A model generated the notes under the pieces. It was not told the origin of the DNA, made no database searches, and saw only the letters and a program-made list of their open reading frames with translations. From assembly GCF_958298935.1 (NCBI RefSeq), contig NC_084932.1, forward strand, positions 13,681,501 to 13,745,500: 64,000 bases of DNA, in the 5' to 3' direction. Numbering within the stretch: position 1 is the stretch's first letter; each line of letters begins with the position of its first letter. Of this stretch, positions 11,216 to 21,352 are shown piece by piece. This DNA comes from Phragmites australis (lineage: Eukaryota > Streptophyta > Magnoliopsida > Poales > Poaceae). The position numbers and the translations under genes were made by a program.

Positions 11216-12132
11216 AATATGAACAAGGGTTCCCAATCTTCCGAAAGGTTCTGGTAACTCTCGATTTGGTGGAAACGAGACACAAGTCGATCCGGCTTCC
11301 GAACAACATGATCCGAAACCCCGCAATCGCAGCACCACGTCTCCTCTGGTTATCAACCGGCGTTGCACGGTTGACCTCGCCAAGAAGGCTAAAGTCCTTG
11401 CCTACGAATCGAAGAACACAAGCAAGAACAAGGAAGAATGCAACCAAATTGCAGATGAATGATTAATCTCACGAGTTGGGGTCTCACAAACCGACGAAAC
11501 GGCGAAACTGTTCTTGATAGAATAATCTAAGCAAAAACCCCCCTAACGAGAGCGGCGGCGGCTGATAATAAGGGTCTAAGGGTCTTCACACCCCCTGATC
11601 ACGCCCCCCTAATGGGCTCAACGACGATACACGGCCCAACGGACCAAAAACGGTGACGCAGCACCGGGACAGATTCTGGATGCTGACTTGTTTCGACGTT
11701 TCCCGTTGACTCAGAAGGAATTTGGACCTCAAACCAACGCCATTGGTTTCCTTATGAAATTATCTTTCCAACCATATGTGAATCGTCGAAAACGGAGTCC
11801 TGATGCGTCCTGGGCGTCCGTTTTAGTGCTCGCTGGTCCTGGAGGTCGAGACTGATTCGGACTCGAGTTGGACTAGACCTCCTGCTGTTGTTGGACGTCC
11901 TAGCTGCTCCTCCACGCCTCCAAGCCTTCCTCTATGTGTCTCCTTGTCCTCTCCATGATTACTAAGCAACACATAATCATTAGGTAGTAATCTATTCTCA
12001 AAATTATATAAAGAGTTGCTTAGGAACAAGCTCACCTCTAAATTTAATTATCGTGCGCGAGCTCTTGTGATTGGACCTTGAAAGTTCAATGGAGGATCAT
12101 TGTATGTATCCGAGGGAGTGATGTCCTCATCA
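11215..12132 (-). repeat. CRM 3' LTR (LTR C)
   Basis: 918 bp, preceded in element orientation by the purine tract AAGAGGGGGAGGA (complement at 12133-12145). By eye about 13 differences from the LTR at 21353-22270, most of them C-to-T or G-to-A changes, several at CpG sites. One of these turns a CAA codon of the pol frame into TAA at 12048-12050. Confidence 0.9.
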
Positions 12133-14903
12133 TCCTCCCCCTCTTGAATTGGAGTCGTCCTCGACTCAAGCTCATCATCGGCTCCCAAGTAAGGTTTCAA
12201 ATCTGCAATGTTAAAAGAAGGACTAACCCCGAACTCGGGTGGCAACTCAAGTTTATATGCATTATCATTTATTTTCTCAATTATCTTATAAGGACCAGCA
12301 GCTCTTGGCATTAATTTAGACTTACGCAGCTCTGGAAACCTATCTTTTCTTAAATGTAACCACACTAAATCACCCGGTTCAAGTTTGACTTCTTTCCTAC
12401 CTTCACTACCAGCAATTCTATACTTTTCATTCATCTTTTCGATATTTATTTTAGTTGTTTCATGCAACTTACGAATAAAATCAGCACGTGCACTAGCATC
12501 ACTATGTGTTCTTTCAGTGGTAGGTAAAGGCAAAAGATCAATAGGAGCGCGAGGGGTAAAACCATACACTACCTGAAAAGGACTTACCTTGGTGGTAGAA
12601 TGTGTTGCCCGATTATAAGCAAACTCCACGTGGGGCAAACATTCTTCCCACATCTTCAAATTTTTCTTCAAAATAGCTCTCAACATGGTACCCAAAGTGC
12701 GGTTCACTACCTCCGTTTGGCCATCAGTTTGTGGGTGGCAAGTAGTAGAAAACAATAGTTTTGTACCCAACTTATTCCATAGAGTGTGCCAAAAGTGACT
12801 CAAAAATTTAGCGTCGCGATCTGAAACAATAGTAGAAGGCATACCATGCAAGCGAACAATCTCTTTGAAAAAGAGGTCAGCAATATAAACGGCATCATCA
12901 CTTTTATGACAAGGTATAAAATATGCCATCTTAGAAAAACGATCCACAACAACAAAAATGCTATCCCTCCCCCTCTTAGTCCTAGGCAATCCCAAAACAA
13001 AGTCCATCGAAATATCTGCCCAAGGAATAGAAGGAACATGAAGAGGCATATACAAACCATGTGGATTCAAGCGAGACTTAGCCTTTTGACATGTGGTACA
13101 GCGTGCCACGAACCGCTCAACATCTCTCCTCATCTTTGGCCAAAAGAAATGTGTGGCCAACATATCTTCCGTCTTCTTAGCACCAAAATGTCCCATCAAT
13201 CCTCCTCCATGTGCTTCCTGCAACAACAAAAGACGAACGGAACCAACTGGAATGCATAGACGGTTAGCTCTAAACACAAATCCATCATTGATCACAAACT
13301 TGTTCCACGTACGTCCCTCTTTACAGTTCAGCAATACATCTTTAAAATCAGGATCAAGCACATATTGTTCTTTTATTGAGTCAAGTCCAAAAATTCTATA
13401 ATCAAGTTGGGACAACAAAGCATATCGTCTAGACAAAGCATCAGCAATTATATTATCCTTCCCTTTCTTGTGTTTGATAACATAAGGAAAAGATTCAATA
13501 AATTCAACCCACTTAGCATGTCTACGATTCAGATTATTTTGAGAACGAAGATACTTAAGCGATTCATGATCTGAATGTATAACAAATTCTTTAGGCCACA
13601 AATAATGATGCCACGTCTCTAAAGAACGTACAAGTGCATACAATTCCTTATCATACGTAGAGTAATTAAGAACAGGGCCATGCAATTTTTCGCTAAAGTA
13701 TGCAACGGGCTTACCTTCTTGCATCAAAACACCTCCAATGCCAACTCCACTAGCATCACATTCTAGCTCAAAGGTCTTACCAAAATTTGGAAGTTGCAGC
13801 AATGGCGCGTGCGTAAGCTTGTCCTTCAAAGTGTCAAAGGACTCCTCTTGTGCCTCACCCCAATGGAACACCACACCTTTCTTTGTCAACTCGTGTAAGG
13901 GGGCAGCAATGGCGCTGAAATCCTTCACGAAACGACGATAAAAACCTGCAAGTCCAAGAAAACTTCTCACCTGTTTGATGGTTTGGGGCACCGGCCAACT
14001 CTTTATGGCTTCAATTTTCATCTCATCCACCTCAATTCCCTGTGGAGTAATAACATAGCCAAGAAAAGAGACTCGATCCGTGCAAAAGATGCACTTCTCA
14101 AGGTTACCAAATAAACGTGCATCACGTAAAGCATTAAAAACAGCACGTAAGTGATCCATATGTTCATCCAAAGACTTGCTATAAATCAATATATCATCAA
14201 AGTAAACCACCACAAATCGTCCAATAAAAGCTCTTAAAACCTCATTCATCAAACGCATGAAAGTGCTAGGTGCATTAGTTAAACCAAAAGGCATTACTAA
14301 CCACTCATATAATCCGAATTTAGTTTTGAAAGCTGTTTTCCATTCATCTCCAAGTTTCATTCTAATTTGGTGGTAACCACTACGCAAGTCGATCTTTGTA
14401 AAAATTACAGAGCCACACAACTCATCAAGCATATCATCAAGTCTAGGAATAGGATGGCGATATCGAATAGTAATGTTATTGATGGCTCTACAATCAACAC
14501 ACATACGCCAAGTACCATCTTTCTTAGGAACCAAAATCACAGGAACAGCACAAGGACTAAGGCTCTCACGTACATACCCGCGGTCCAAAAGCTCTTGGAC
14601 TTGCCGCTGAATTTCCTTAGTCTCCTCAGGATTGGCTCGATACGCAGCACGATTTGGCAATGTTGCTCCCGGGATCAAATCGATTTGATGCTCTATCCCT
14701 CTCATAGGTGGCAGTCCCGGGGGTATCTCAGCTGGGAAAACATCATCATACTCCTGCAAAAGGTTAGTGGCAGCAGGAGGTATCGAACTAATATTATCAT
14801 CAAGCGAATACAAAACTCGTTTGCAAACCAAGGTGTAGCAAATATCATTATTAGAAATTTCAGCAAGGTCACTTTTTAGTGCAAGCATAACACCACCTTT
14901 CAA
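12048..14903 (-). CDS. CRM pol: RT, RNase H, integrase
   Basis: 951 codons, uninterrupted. In order: reverse transcriptase (about residues 110-290, active site YFDDILIYS), RNase H (about 370-500, [10 protein letters not shown]), integrase zinc finger ([10 protein letters not shown]...CTTCQ, about 570-620), integrase core ([34 protein letters not shown] carrying the D,D,E residues), and a C-terminal tail with GPITRARAR. The last 85 bases lie inside the LTR, where in this lineage the tail encodes a putative centromere-targeting motif (CR motif). Here the tail is cut short by TAA; the other two LTR copies in the window have CAA and stay open for about 80 more codons. One TAA separates this frame from gag-protease upstream. 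The product would copy and integrate the element. Confidence 0.9.
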   Translation of the reverse strand: MKGGVMLALKSDLAEISNNDICYTLVCKRVLYSLDDNISSIPPAATNLLQEYDDVFPAEIPPGLPPMRGIEHQIDLIPGATLPNRAAYRANPEETKEIQRQVQELLDRGYVRESLSPCAVPVILVPKKDGTWRMCVDCRAINNITIRYRHPIPRLDDMLDELCGSVIFTKIDLRSGYHQIRMKLGDEWKTAFKTKFGLYEWLVMPFGLTNAPSTFMRLMNEVLRAFIGRFVVVYFDDILIYSKSLDEHMDHLRAVFNALRDARLFGNLEKCIFCTDRVSFLGYVITPQGIEVDEMKIEAIKSWPVPQTIKQVRSFLGLAGFYRRFVKDFSAIAAPLHELTKKGVVFHWGEAQEESFDTLKDKLTHAPLLQLPNFGKTFELECDASGVGIGGVLMQEGKPVAYFSEKLHGPVLNYSTYDKELYALVRSLETWHHYLWPKEFVIHSDHESLKYLRSQNNLNRRHAKWVEFIESFPYVIKHKKGKDNIIADALSRRYALLSQLDYRIFGLDSIKEQYVLDPDFKDVLLNCKEGRTWNKFVINDGFVFRANRLCIPVGSVRLLLLQEAHGGGLMGHFGAKKTEDMLATHFFWPKMRRDVERFVARCTTCQKAKSRLNPHGLYMPLHVPSIPWADISMDFVLGLPRTKRGRDSIFVVVDRFSKMAYFIPCHKSDDAVYIADLFFKEIVRLHGMPSTIVSDRDAKFLSHFWHTLWNKLGTKLLFSTTCHPQTDGQTEVVNRTLGTMLRAILKKNLKMWEECLPHVEFAYNRATHSTTKVSPFQVVYGFTPRAPIDLLPLPTTERTHSDASARADFIRKLHETTKINIEKMNEKYRIAGSEGRKEVKLEPGDLVWLHLRKDRFPELRKSKLMPRAAGPYKIIEKINDNAYKLELPPEFGVSPSFNIADLKPYLGADDELESRTTPIQEGEDDEDITPSDTYNDPPLNFQGPITRARAR
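12133..12145 (-). other. CRM polypurine tract
   Basis: Complement of CAAGAGGGGGAGG immediately before the LTR start TGATGAGG, and at the same time coding (QEGED). A similar tract precedes the related LTR at 58346. Confidence 0.75.
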
Positions 14904-14972
14904 TTTTCTGCCCTCTACTTTAGAACTAGGTGCAGACTTATCCTTTTTAGGTGGGTAAAGAGAATTAGCAAC
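14904..14972 (-). other. Linker between CRM gag-protease and pol with one stop
   Basis: The frame is the same on both sides: gag-protease ends ...SENQ then TAA (14973-14975 complement) and reading continues as [12 protein letters not shown] into the pol frame. A single nonsense change, probably CAA to TAA, therefore splits an otherwise open polyprotein. Confidence 0.8.
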
Positions 14973-16808
14973 TTACTGATTTTCAGATTTAGTATCACGC
15001 AAATTAGCAGCTCGCTCTTTATCAGCTTGTACAATTTCAGCAGGGGTCATAGGAACCAAAGTAATTTTCTTTCCTTTATGCATAAAAGTATATGTATTAC
15101 TTCTACCATGGTGTATAGCATCATTATCAAATTCCCAAGGTCGACCCAATAAAAGTGAGCAAGCTTCCATAGGTACCACATCACAGTCAACATAATCAGC
15201 ATAGGAACCAATGGAAAAAGAAACTCTGCAAGTTTGTGTTACCTTAGCTTTTCCAGCATCATTAAACCACTGAAGGTTATATGGATGGGGGTGTTGGCGT
15301 GTGGTCAAGCCAAGCTTCTTGACCAAATCTGAACTCACCAAATTATTACAACTACCTCCATCGATGATGACACGTGCTCGCCGATTTTGGATGACGAAGA
15401 AAATCTGGAACAAGTTATGGCGTTGCAGCTTCTCTGGTTGTTGTACCTTTGTGCTGAGCGCCCGCTGCACAATGATGCTCCTATATGTCGCTGTGTCATC
15501 ACTGCCCAAGATTTCGTTGCTATCCTCAACAACTGGTTCTTCTTCTTCTTCTTCCTCAATGTTAAAGGCGCTGATGTACCCATCTTCCGTTGCAATGTAT
15601 GCCCGCTGACTTGGGTAATCCTTCTGCACATGACCGAATCCATGGCAGCGACGGCACTGAATGCCAGAGGTGCGTCCCGTTGATGCAACAGAGGAAGCAC
15701 TCTTGGAAGGTCCCTGCAAAACAGAATTTTTACCTGAGCCTGAAGGTCGTGTAGTGACCGGATTTGGTGCCGTAGCTGCTTGTTGCTTGCTCGCTGGTGA
15801 GGGAGCCCTGTAAGTGGATGGTTTGGACAGCCCAAAGGATGGTCCTGTGCGCGGCGTGTATGTGGTGCTGGCCTTGTACTTGCCCTGCTGCTCACGCCCC
15901 TGCAACTCCTTCTCTGCAAGCATAGCAAACTGAAATAACTGGTTGACATTGTTAAATTCTTTATAATCAATAATATCCTGGATTTCACGTCTCAAACCCG
16001 AATAAAATCGACAAATAGAATCTTCGTTTCCCTCTACTATGCCACAACGCATCAAGCCCTTTTGAAGCTCACCATAATAATCCTGCACAGATTTATCTCC
16101 CTGTTCTAAGCGCATCAATTTCTTACGCAGGTCTCTATGATAAGATGGGGGAACAAATCTATCACGCATAGCAACCTTAAGCTCTTCCCATGTACGAGGT
16201 GTGGCACCATCTGCAGCTAAACCAGTCCACCAAATAATAGCAAAATCTTTAAACTCACTAGTGGCTTGTCTAACTCTATGTTGTTCAGGTACTTGGTGGG
16301 CACTAAATTTTTGCTCTACTGTCATCTCCCAATCAAGATATCCCTCAGCATCATAATGTCCCGAAAAAGAAGGTATAGTAAATTTAACCTTAGCATAAGG
16401 ATCTTCAGGAGCTCGATTATACATACCTCGATGGTGGTGGTGATGTGGAACGCCACCCATACCTGTGGTGTTAGTGCGAAGACGACGCCGTAATCTGTTT
16501 TGCAATGTCGCCGCTGGATCAACATTAACATTGTCATCATACAACTCATCACCGGTGTTGCTGCCATTCACATCTTCGTTGTGCACAGGACGGTTTTCCA
16601 AAGCATTTACCCTGTCGGTGAGCTCGGATAACCGTTTGTCCACCCGCTCAACCGCATTTGCGAGTTTCATCTCAATTATCGCTTCAGTGACAGCCTTGAT
16701 GACTGTCTCCTTCATCTCCTTCTGAGCATTGTCTACAACAGCTTGTAGCTGCTCTTGGCTGACACACTCCTTGAAGTCCTTTGGCGTTTTATCTCCATCA
16801 ACTGACAT
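14973..16808 (-). CDS. CRM gag and protease
   Basis: About 611 codons from the ATG at 16808 (MSVDGDKTPKDF); an in-frame ATG five codons upstream is also possible. The N-terminal third is a coiled-coil-like segment, then a capsid-type domain (residues about 140-300, FTIPSFSGHYDAEGYLDW and FRFY-type repeats), a CCHC zinc knuckle CRRCHGFGHVQKDYP whose last cysteine is a tyrosine, an acidic run (EEEEEEE), and an aspartic protease with IIDGGSCNNL. The knuckle change may weaken RNA packaging. Gag forms the particle; the protease cuts the polyprotein. Confidence 0.88.
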   Translation of the reverse strand: MSVDGDKTPKDFKECVSQEQLQAVVDNAQKEMKETVIKAVTEAIIEMKLANAVERVDKRLSELTDRVNALENRPVHNEDVNGSNTGDELYDDNVNVDPAATLQNRLRRRLRTNTTGMGGVPHHHHHRGMYNRAPEDPYAKVKFTIPSFSGHYDAEGYLDWEMTVEQKFSAHQVPEQHRVRQATSEFKDFAIIWWTGLAADGATPRTWEELKVAMRDRFVPPSYHRDLRKKLMRLEQGDKSVQDYYGELQKGLMRCGIVEGNEDSICRFYSGLRREIQDIIDYKEFNNVNQLFQFAMLAEKELQGREQQGKYKASTTYTPRTGPSFGLSKPSTYRAPSPASKQQAATAPNPVTTRPSGSGKNSVLQGPSKSASSVASTGRTSGIQCRRCHGFGHVQKDYPSQRAYIATEDGYISAFNIEEEEEEEPVVEDSNEILGSDDTATYRSIIVQRALSTKVQQPEKLQRHNLFQIFFVIQNRRARVIIDGGSCNNLVSSDLVKKLGLTTRQHPHPYNLQWFNDAGKAKVTQTCRVSFSIGSYADYVDCDVVPMEACSLLLGRPWEFDNDAIHHGRSNTYTFMHKGKKITLVPMTPAEIVQADKERAANLRDTKSENQ

Positions 16809-16823
16809 TGTGGAAACAAACAC

Positions 16824-17952
16824 AACAACAAACAGTGAAGGTTATCCCTAATAATCATACTACAAAGGTGGAGTGGTGCCTCTCAATCAAGATCAGCAAA
16901 GGTAGACACCTTACCAAGCTCTTACCAGGGTTCTTACCAGCAAAGCAAAGGATACCTGGAAGGCGTGCGAGCGATTGCAGGGATGCAAACCAGTGCTGTC
17001 CAGAAGAATCTGTGGAGCTTGGAAGGCACACAAAGAGAACAAATATGTATATGTGGAACACAAATCAGAAACAGATAGTAATGCTGAATTATAGTCCCAA
17101 GTACTTGCTCTCGTTGCTGACCTAAAGTGTTGCAAGTACCAAGTATGTGTGATAAACAAGGTGGAGAAACAAGTATGATGGATAGCAAGAGCAACAGAAA
17201 CAAAGAACTAAACAGCACACGCTAACACAGCTCACTTTGCCCTTCTCTATGTGCTCCTCTAGATATTGTTCCTCTTTTGCCCCTCTCTCTTTTCTATTTT
17301 TTTGGCTGTCGTTGTTTTTTTGGGAAAATTCGACTTTTTCTTTTTATTTTTTTGATATTTTTTTTTTCACTTAGGAGCACACAAGAGGGAAACACAAAAA
17401 ATTTGAGCTTAAACAAGTGAAAGACTTAGCCTGTAGAATTTTCTGAAGTTCAACCGAAAAATGAGAAAAATATTTGGAAATTGAAAACTCAAACTTCGGA
17501 GGCGAATTTGGGAGTTCTGATTTCGCCGAAATCGGCGGGGGACGAACGGATCCGAAACGCCGTTTCGATGCGAAAAACTCTGTGACTTTTCTGAAAACGG
17601 AGTTCGTACGCGAAAGTTATGCCCGATTTGAGAAACGACTCCGAATTAGAGGACAAAACGGGAAGAAAGTGGGGAAAATATGCGACGGAGGCTAGGGTTT
17701 GATGGAAACGGTGGGGGAAAACACACGAACTGGACTCTAACACGACCTAACCAGCAACAAGACCTTCACCAGGACACAAACTCAACACGACGGACTCTGA
17801 AACTGAAATATGCAAAAGCTAAAGGCGCGGAAGGGTTGTAGGACAGGAAAAAAAAAACCGATATGGCAGTGGACTATGGAACGAAGGCGAAAACACTCGA
17901 AACTAAGGGTAGATATGAACCTGACGGTATACCTGAAGCTCTGAATACCACT
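16824..17952 (-). other. CRM 5' untranslated region
   Basis: 1.1 kb between the 5' LTR and gag; no convincing coding sequence. Contains pyrimidine/purine-biased stretches near 17240-17370. The part 17436-17952 occurs again, identical, at 20836-21352. Confidence 0.8.
17938..17950 (-). other. CRM primer-binding site
   Basis: On the minus strand TGGTATTCAGAGC, two bases after the LTR end. It resembles the plant initiator-methionine tRNA complement TGGTATCAGAGC with one extra T. The same site recurs at 21338-21350. Confidence 0.7.
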
Positions 17953-18870
17953 TAATATGAACAAGGGTTCCCGATCTTCCGAAAGGTTCTGGTAACTCTC
18001 GATTTGGTGGAAACGAGACACAAGTCGATCCGGCTTCCGAACAACATGATCCGAAACCCCGCAATCGCAGCACCACGTCTCCTCTGGTTATCAACCGGCG
18101 TTGCACGGTTGACCTCGCCAAGAAGGCTAAAGTCCTTGCCTGCGAATCGAAGAACACAAGCAAGAACAAGGAAGAATGCAACCAAATTGCAGATGAATGA
18201 TTAATCTCACGAGTTGGGGTCTCACAAACCGACGAAACGGCGAAACTGTTCTTGACAGAATAATCTAAGCAAAAACCCCCCTAACGAGAGCGGCGGCGGC
18301 TGATAATAAGGGTCTAAGGGTCGTCACACCCCCTGGTCACGCCCCCCTAATGGGCTCAACGACGATACACGGCCCAACGGACCAAAAACGGTGACGCAGC
18401 ACCGGGATAGATTCTGGACGCTGACTTGTTTCGACGTTTTCCATTGACTCAGAAGTAATTTGGACCTCAAACCAACGCCATTGCTTTCCTTATGAAATTA
18501 TCTTTCCAACCATATGTGAATCGTCGAAAACGGAGTCCGGATGCGTCCTGGGCGTCCGTTTTACTGCTCACTGGTCCTGGAGGTCGAGGCTGATTCGGAC
18601 TCGAGTTGGACTGGACCTCCTGCTGTTGTTGGACGTCCTAGCTGCTCCTCCACGCCTCCAAGCCTTCCTCTATGTGTCTCCTTGTCCTCTCCATGATTCC
18701 TAAGTAACACATAATCATTAGGTAGTAATCTATTCTCAAAATTATATAAAGAGTTGCTTAGGAACGAGCTCACCTCTAAATTTAATTGTCGTGCGCGAGC
18801 CCTTGTGATTGGACCTTGAAAGTTCAATGGAGGATCATTGTATGTATCCGAGGGAGTGATGTCCTCATCA
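17953..18870 (-). repeat. CRM middle LTR (LTR B), mosaic
   Basis: 918 bp. From 17953 to 18407 it is identical to LTR A (offset 3,400). From 18408 on it differs at 16 of 463 positions (for example 18408, 18440, 18443, 18456, 18484, 18489, 18699-18700, 18801). Its outer edge at 18870 meets unrelated DNA without a purine tract and without the GACTT duplication. Confidence 0.9.
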
Positions 18871-19150
18871 TGTTACTGGCGGGGACATCCTTCGCGGCCC
18901 GTGCCTCCTGGAGTTGGGCAGCCACCTCGGTGCGGGCCTGCTCTATTTGCTCAGCCCGGGACTCGATGGCTTGCTCTCGGGCAGTCATGCGTGCCTCCTG
19001 GTCGGCGAGGCTCTCCTCCCTTGTAATTTTTAGGGGTGGGAAATGCGTTGGAAGTGGCTGGAGCCAAGGTGCGCTGAAGGCCGAGAGAGGCTCCCAGTGC
19101 TCAAGAATGGTGAAGGCAAGAATGGCGATGAAGGAAGGCGACGGTCCATT
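18871..19150 (-). pseudogene. Fragment of Tat antisense ORF (coiled coil) and its leader
   Basis: On the minus strand 18871-19020 reads RMTAREQAIESRAEQIEQA and similar: the charged coiled-coil part of a Tat antisense ORF. 19030-19170 resembles the leader and promoter of the antisense ORF at 22690-22890 (shared CAGCGCACC, CGCCATTCTTG and a run of A then GGGGAG). It lies antisense to the plus-strand Tat LTR that follows, as expected for a 3' end of a Tat element. Confidence 0.6.
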
Positions 19151-19264
19151 GCCTCTCCCCTTTTTGTCGCTGGGAGTTCAAACGCCTTATTCCTCAGCAC
19201 AATAAGCGAGGCACATTTTCCTCAGTCCACGTGAAAGCCTGGGCGTCTCCCACCTTATCATCGC

Positions 19265-20223
19265 CTTATCATCGCCTCGAGTCCCGAGGCCAGAACAGTG
19301 CGGTACCACATGGCGCCTTCCATCGGGGGCCACCTCCCCGACGACCCGAGGGAAGCACGGTCCGGGATTGGGTGCTCGGGGTCAGGAACAGTTGGTCCCC
19401 GAGCACCCAGAGAGCACCGAGCACCCAGGAAGCCCCATGCCAGTGGACCCCGCAGGGGCTACACGATGAGGTGTCGATCGGTGGGAGGCCCGATGCTGCA
19501 TTTAATGGAGAGCATGGACGGTCACATCCAACCACTCTCCCCCACGCCTGCCGTTCTAAATACATCAGTCCCTGCCGCCGCCTGGTAGGGAGGCGTGGGC
19601 ACAATTAATACGACAGGTCCCATCGCATGTCCCCTCGCGGAGCCCATGAATAAAGACGACTTGAAGATATATTTGATGGGCTTGAGGCTTATCGCCCTAT
19701 TACATCAGACCGCGTCAGACCTACTCTGACCAAACGGGCATAAAAGAGTACTCAGAAGCTGGACAGTGGGCGCCCCTGCGCCTACTAAAGCTAGAACGCG
19801 AAGACAGATGGAACCATCTGAGGGATGTATTTTCAACCCTCTGTAACATCAACTGTAGACCAATGATGGTCACTTTTGGTTTATTGTTTACAGGAACTTG
19901 TGCCCTTGTTCTGGGCACTCTGTGAAGGGCCTTCCCCCCGGTAGATAAAGGGGGCGAGCACTTTGTAAAGATAGAGAAAAAAGATAGAGAAGAAAAGAAA
20001 GAAGAGGGAGACGAAAGGATAGGAGCATTGACAACATAATGGACACACAGGAGTAGGATATTACGCCTCCGCACGGCCTGAACCTGTCAAAATTCTTGGT
20101 GCATTCATGCCTAAGTCCCACTCGCATTAATCTCGCATACGAGGTAGTTCCAGGACCTGCCCCCGGGCCGAATCTCAAAGGGGGTCCCTCAAGATCCCTG
20201 CTCGCGGTGTTCATCCACCGACA
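19265..20223 (+). repeat. Tat-family LTR, plus strand, within CRM element
   Basis: Related to the LTRs at 9882 and 36731 but in the other orientation: shared GAGTCCCGAGGCCAGAACAG, GGTGCTCGGGG repeats, ACGAGGTAGTTCCAGG and an end at CCACCGACA (20223). TATA-like GCATAAAAG at 19738. The first ~35 bp of the LTR are missing. It is captured DNA, not part of the surrounding Tat element. Confidence 0.75.
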
Positions 20224-20835
20224 CACTCCAAGCATGTAAGGACTTGAAATGTTTGAAACTCAAATAGGATCTACATCCTGAATATATGCAAGAAGGTAAC
20301 AGGTATTTTGGTCCCTCTAGCTACAATCTGATCAAGGAAGAAAAATTGCAATGTGCAAGTGCTTGCATGGAATCAAAGTTTCATCCGGTTATTTCGCCAA
20401 CATAAAGAGACTAGTAAACATGAAAGATTTAAAATTAACTGGCATGATAACACAGATGTTTTCAATTGCAATTAGAGGTATTATGCCGCCAAAGCTTCGA
20501 AACCCAATCATAAAGCTATGTTCATTCTTCAACGTGATATCATAGAAGGCCATCGATCCGATCAAGCTAGATAAGCTGCAGAAAGACGTGGTCGGGACTC
20601 TATCACATTTTGAGGCATGTTTCCGTCCATCATTTTTTGATATCATGGTGCATCTCATTGTTCATATTGTAAAAGAGATACGAATTCTTAGCCCCGTGTT
20701 TCTACATCAAATGTACCCTTTTGAGAGGTTCATGGGAGTTCTGAAGAAATATGTTTGTAACCAAAATTGGCCAAAAGGCTGCATGGTCGAAGGTTGGGAA
20801 ACCAAGGAGGTCATTGATTTCTGCGTCGACTACAT
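20224..20835 (+). pseudogene. CACTA transposase (TNP2-like) fragment
   Basis: About 165 codons in one frame from around 20341, with a single TAG at 20543-20545. Motifs LHGIKVSSGYF, IAIRGIMPPKLRNPI, CSFFNVIS, FFDIMVHLIVHIVKEI, QMYPFERFMGVLKKYV and FCVDYMNFL belong to the DUF4218 region of En/Spm (CACTA) transposases. It is cut at FCVDYMNFLK, where the sequence changes into CRM untranslated region through the shared bases GAATTTTCTGAAG. The small CACTA that hosts the nest lacks transposase, so this piece comes from another copy. Confidence 0.85.
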
Positions 20836-21352
20836 GAATTTTCTGAAGTTCAACCGAAAAATGAGAAAAATATTTGGAAATTGAAAACTCAAACTTCGGA
20901 GGCGAATTTGGGAGTTCTGATTTCGCCGAAATCGGCGGGGGACGAACGGATCCGAAACGCCGTTTCGATGCGAAAAACTCTGTGACTTTTCTGAAAACGG
21001 AGTTCGTACGCGAAAGTTATGCCCGATTTGAGAAACGACTCCGAATTAGAGGACAAAACGGGAAGAAAGTGGGGAAAATATGCGACGGAGGCTAGGGTTT
21101 GATGGAAACGGTGGGGGAAAACACACGAACTGGACTCTAACACGACCTAACCAGCAACAAGACCTTCACCAGGACACAAACTCAACACGACGGACTCTGA
21201 AACTGAAATATGCAAAAGCTAAAGGCGCGGAAGGGTTGTAGGACAGGAAAAAAAAAACCGATATGGCAGTGGACTATGGAACGAAGGCGAAAACACTCGA
21301 AACTAAGGGTAGATATGAACCTGACGGTATACCTGAAGCTCTGAATACCACT
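20836..21352 (-). repeat. Second copy of CRM 5' untranslated region
   Basis: Identical by line-by-line comparison to 17436-17952, offset 3,400, including primer-binding site. The left boundary is the 13-bp microhomology with the CACTA fragment. Confidence 0.95.

Noticed and set aside
10734..11257. Overlapping plus-strand frames with repeated FSGPRGT-like words
   Set aside because: Produced by the ~75-bp LTR tandem repeats; no conserved protein.
12800..13401. Plus- and minus-strand side frames within CRM pol
   Set aside because: Shadows of the 951-codon pol frame.
17474..17695. 73-codon plus-strand frame repeated identically at 20874-21095
   Set aside because: It lies antisense in the CRM 5' untranslated region and is duplicated only because the DNA is; no domain or start context supports a gene.
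11215..18870. Simple two-LTR CRM insertion ending at 18870
   Set aside because: The flank at 18871 (TGTTA) does not match GACTT, while 22271 does; the insertion boundary is the third LTR.
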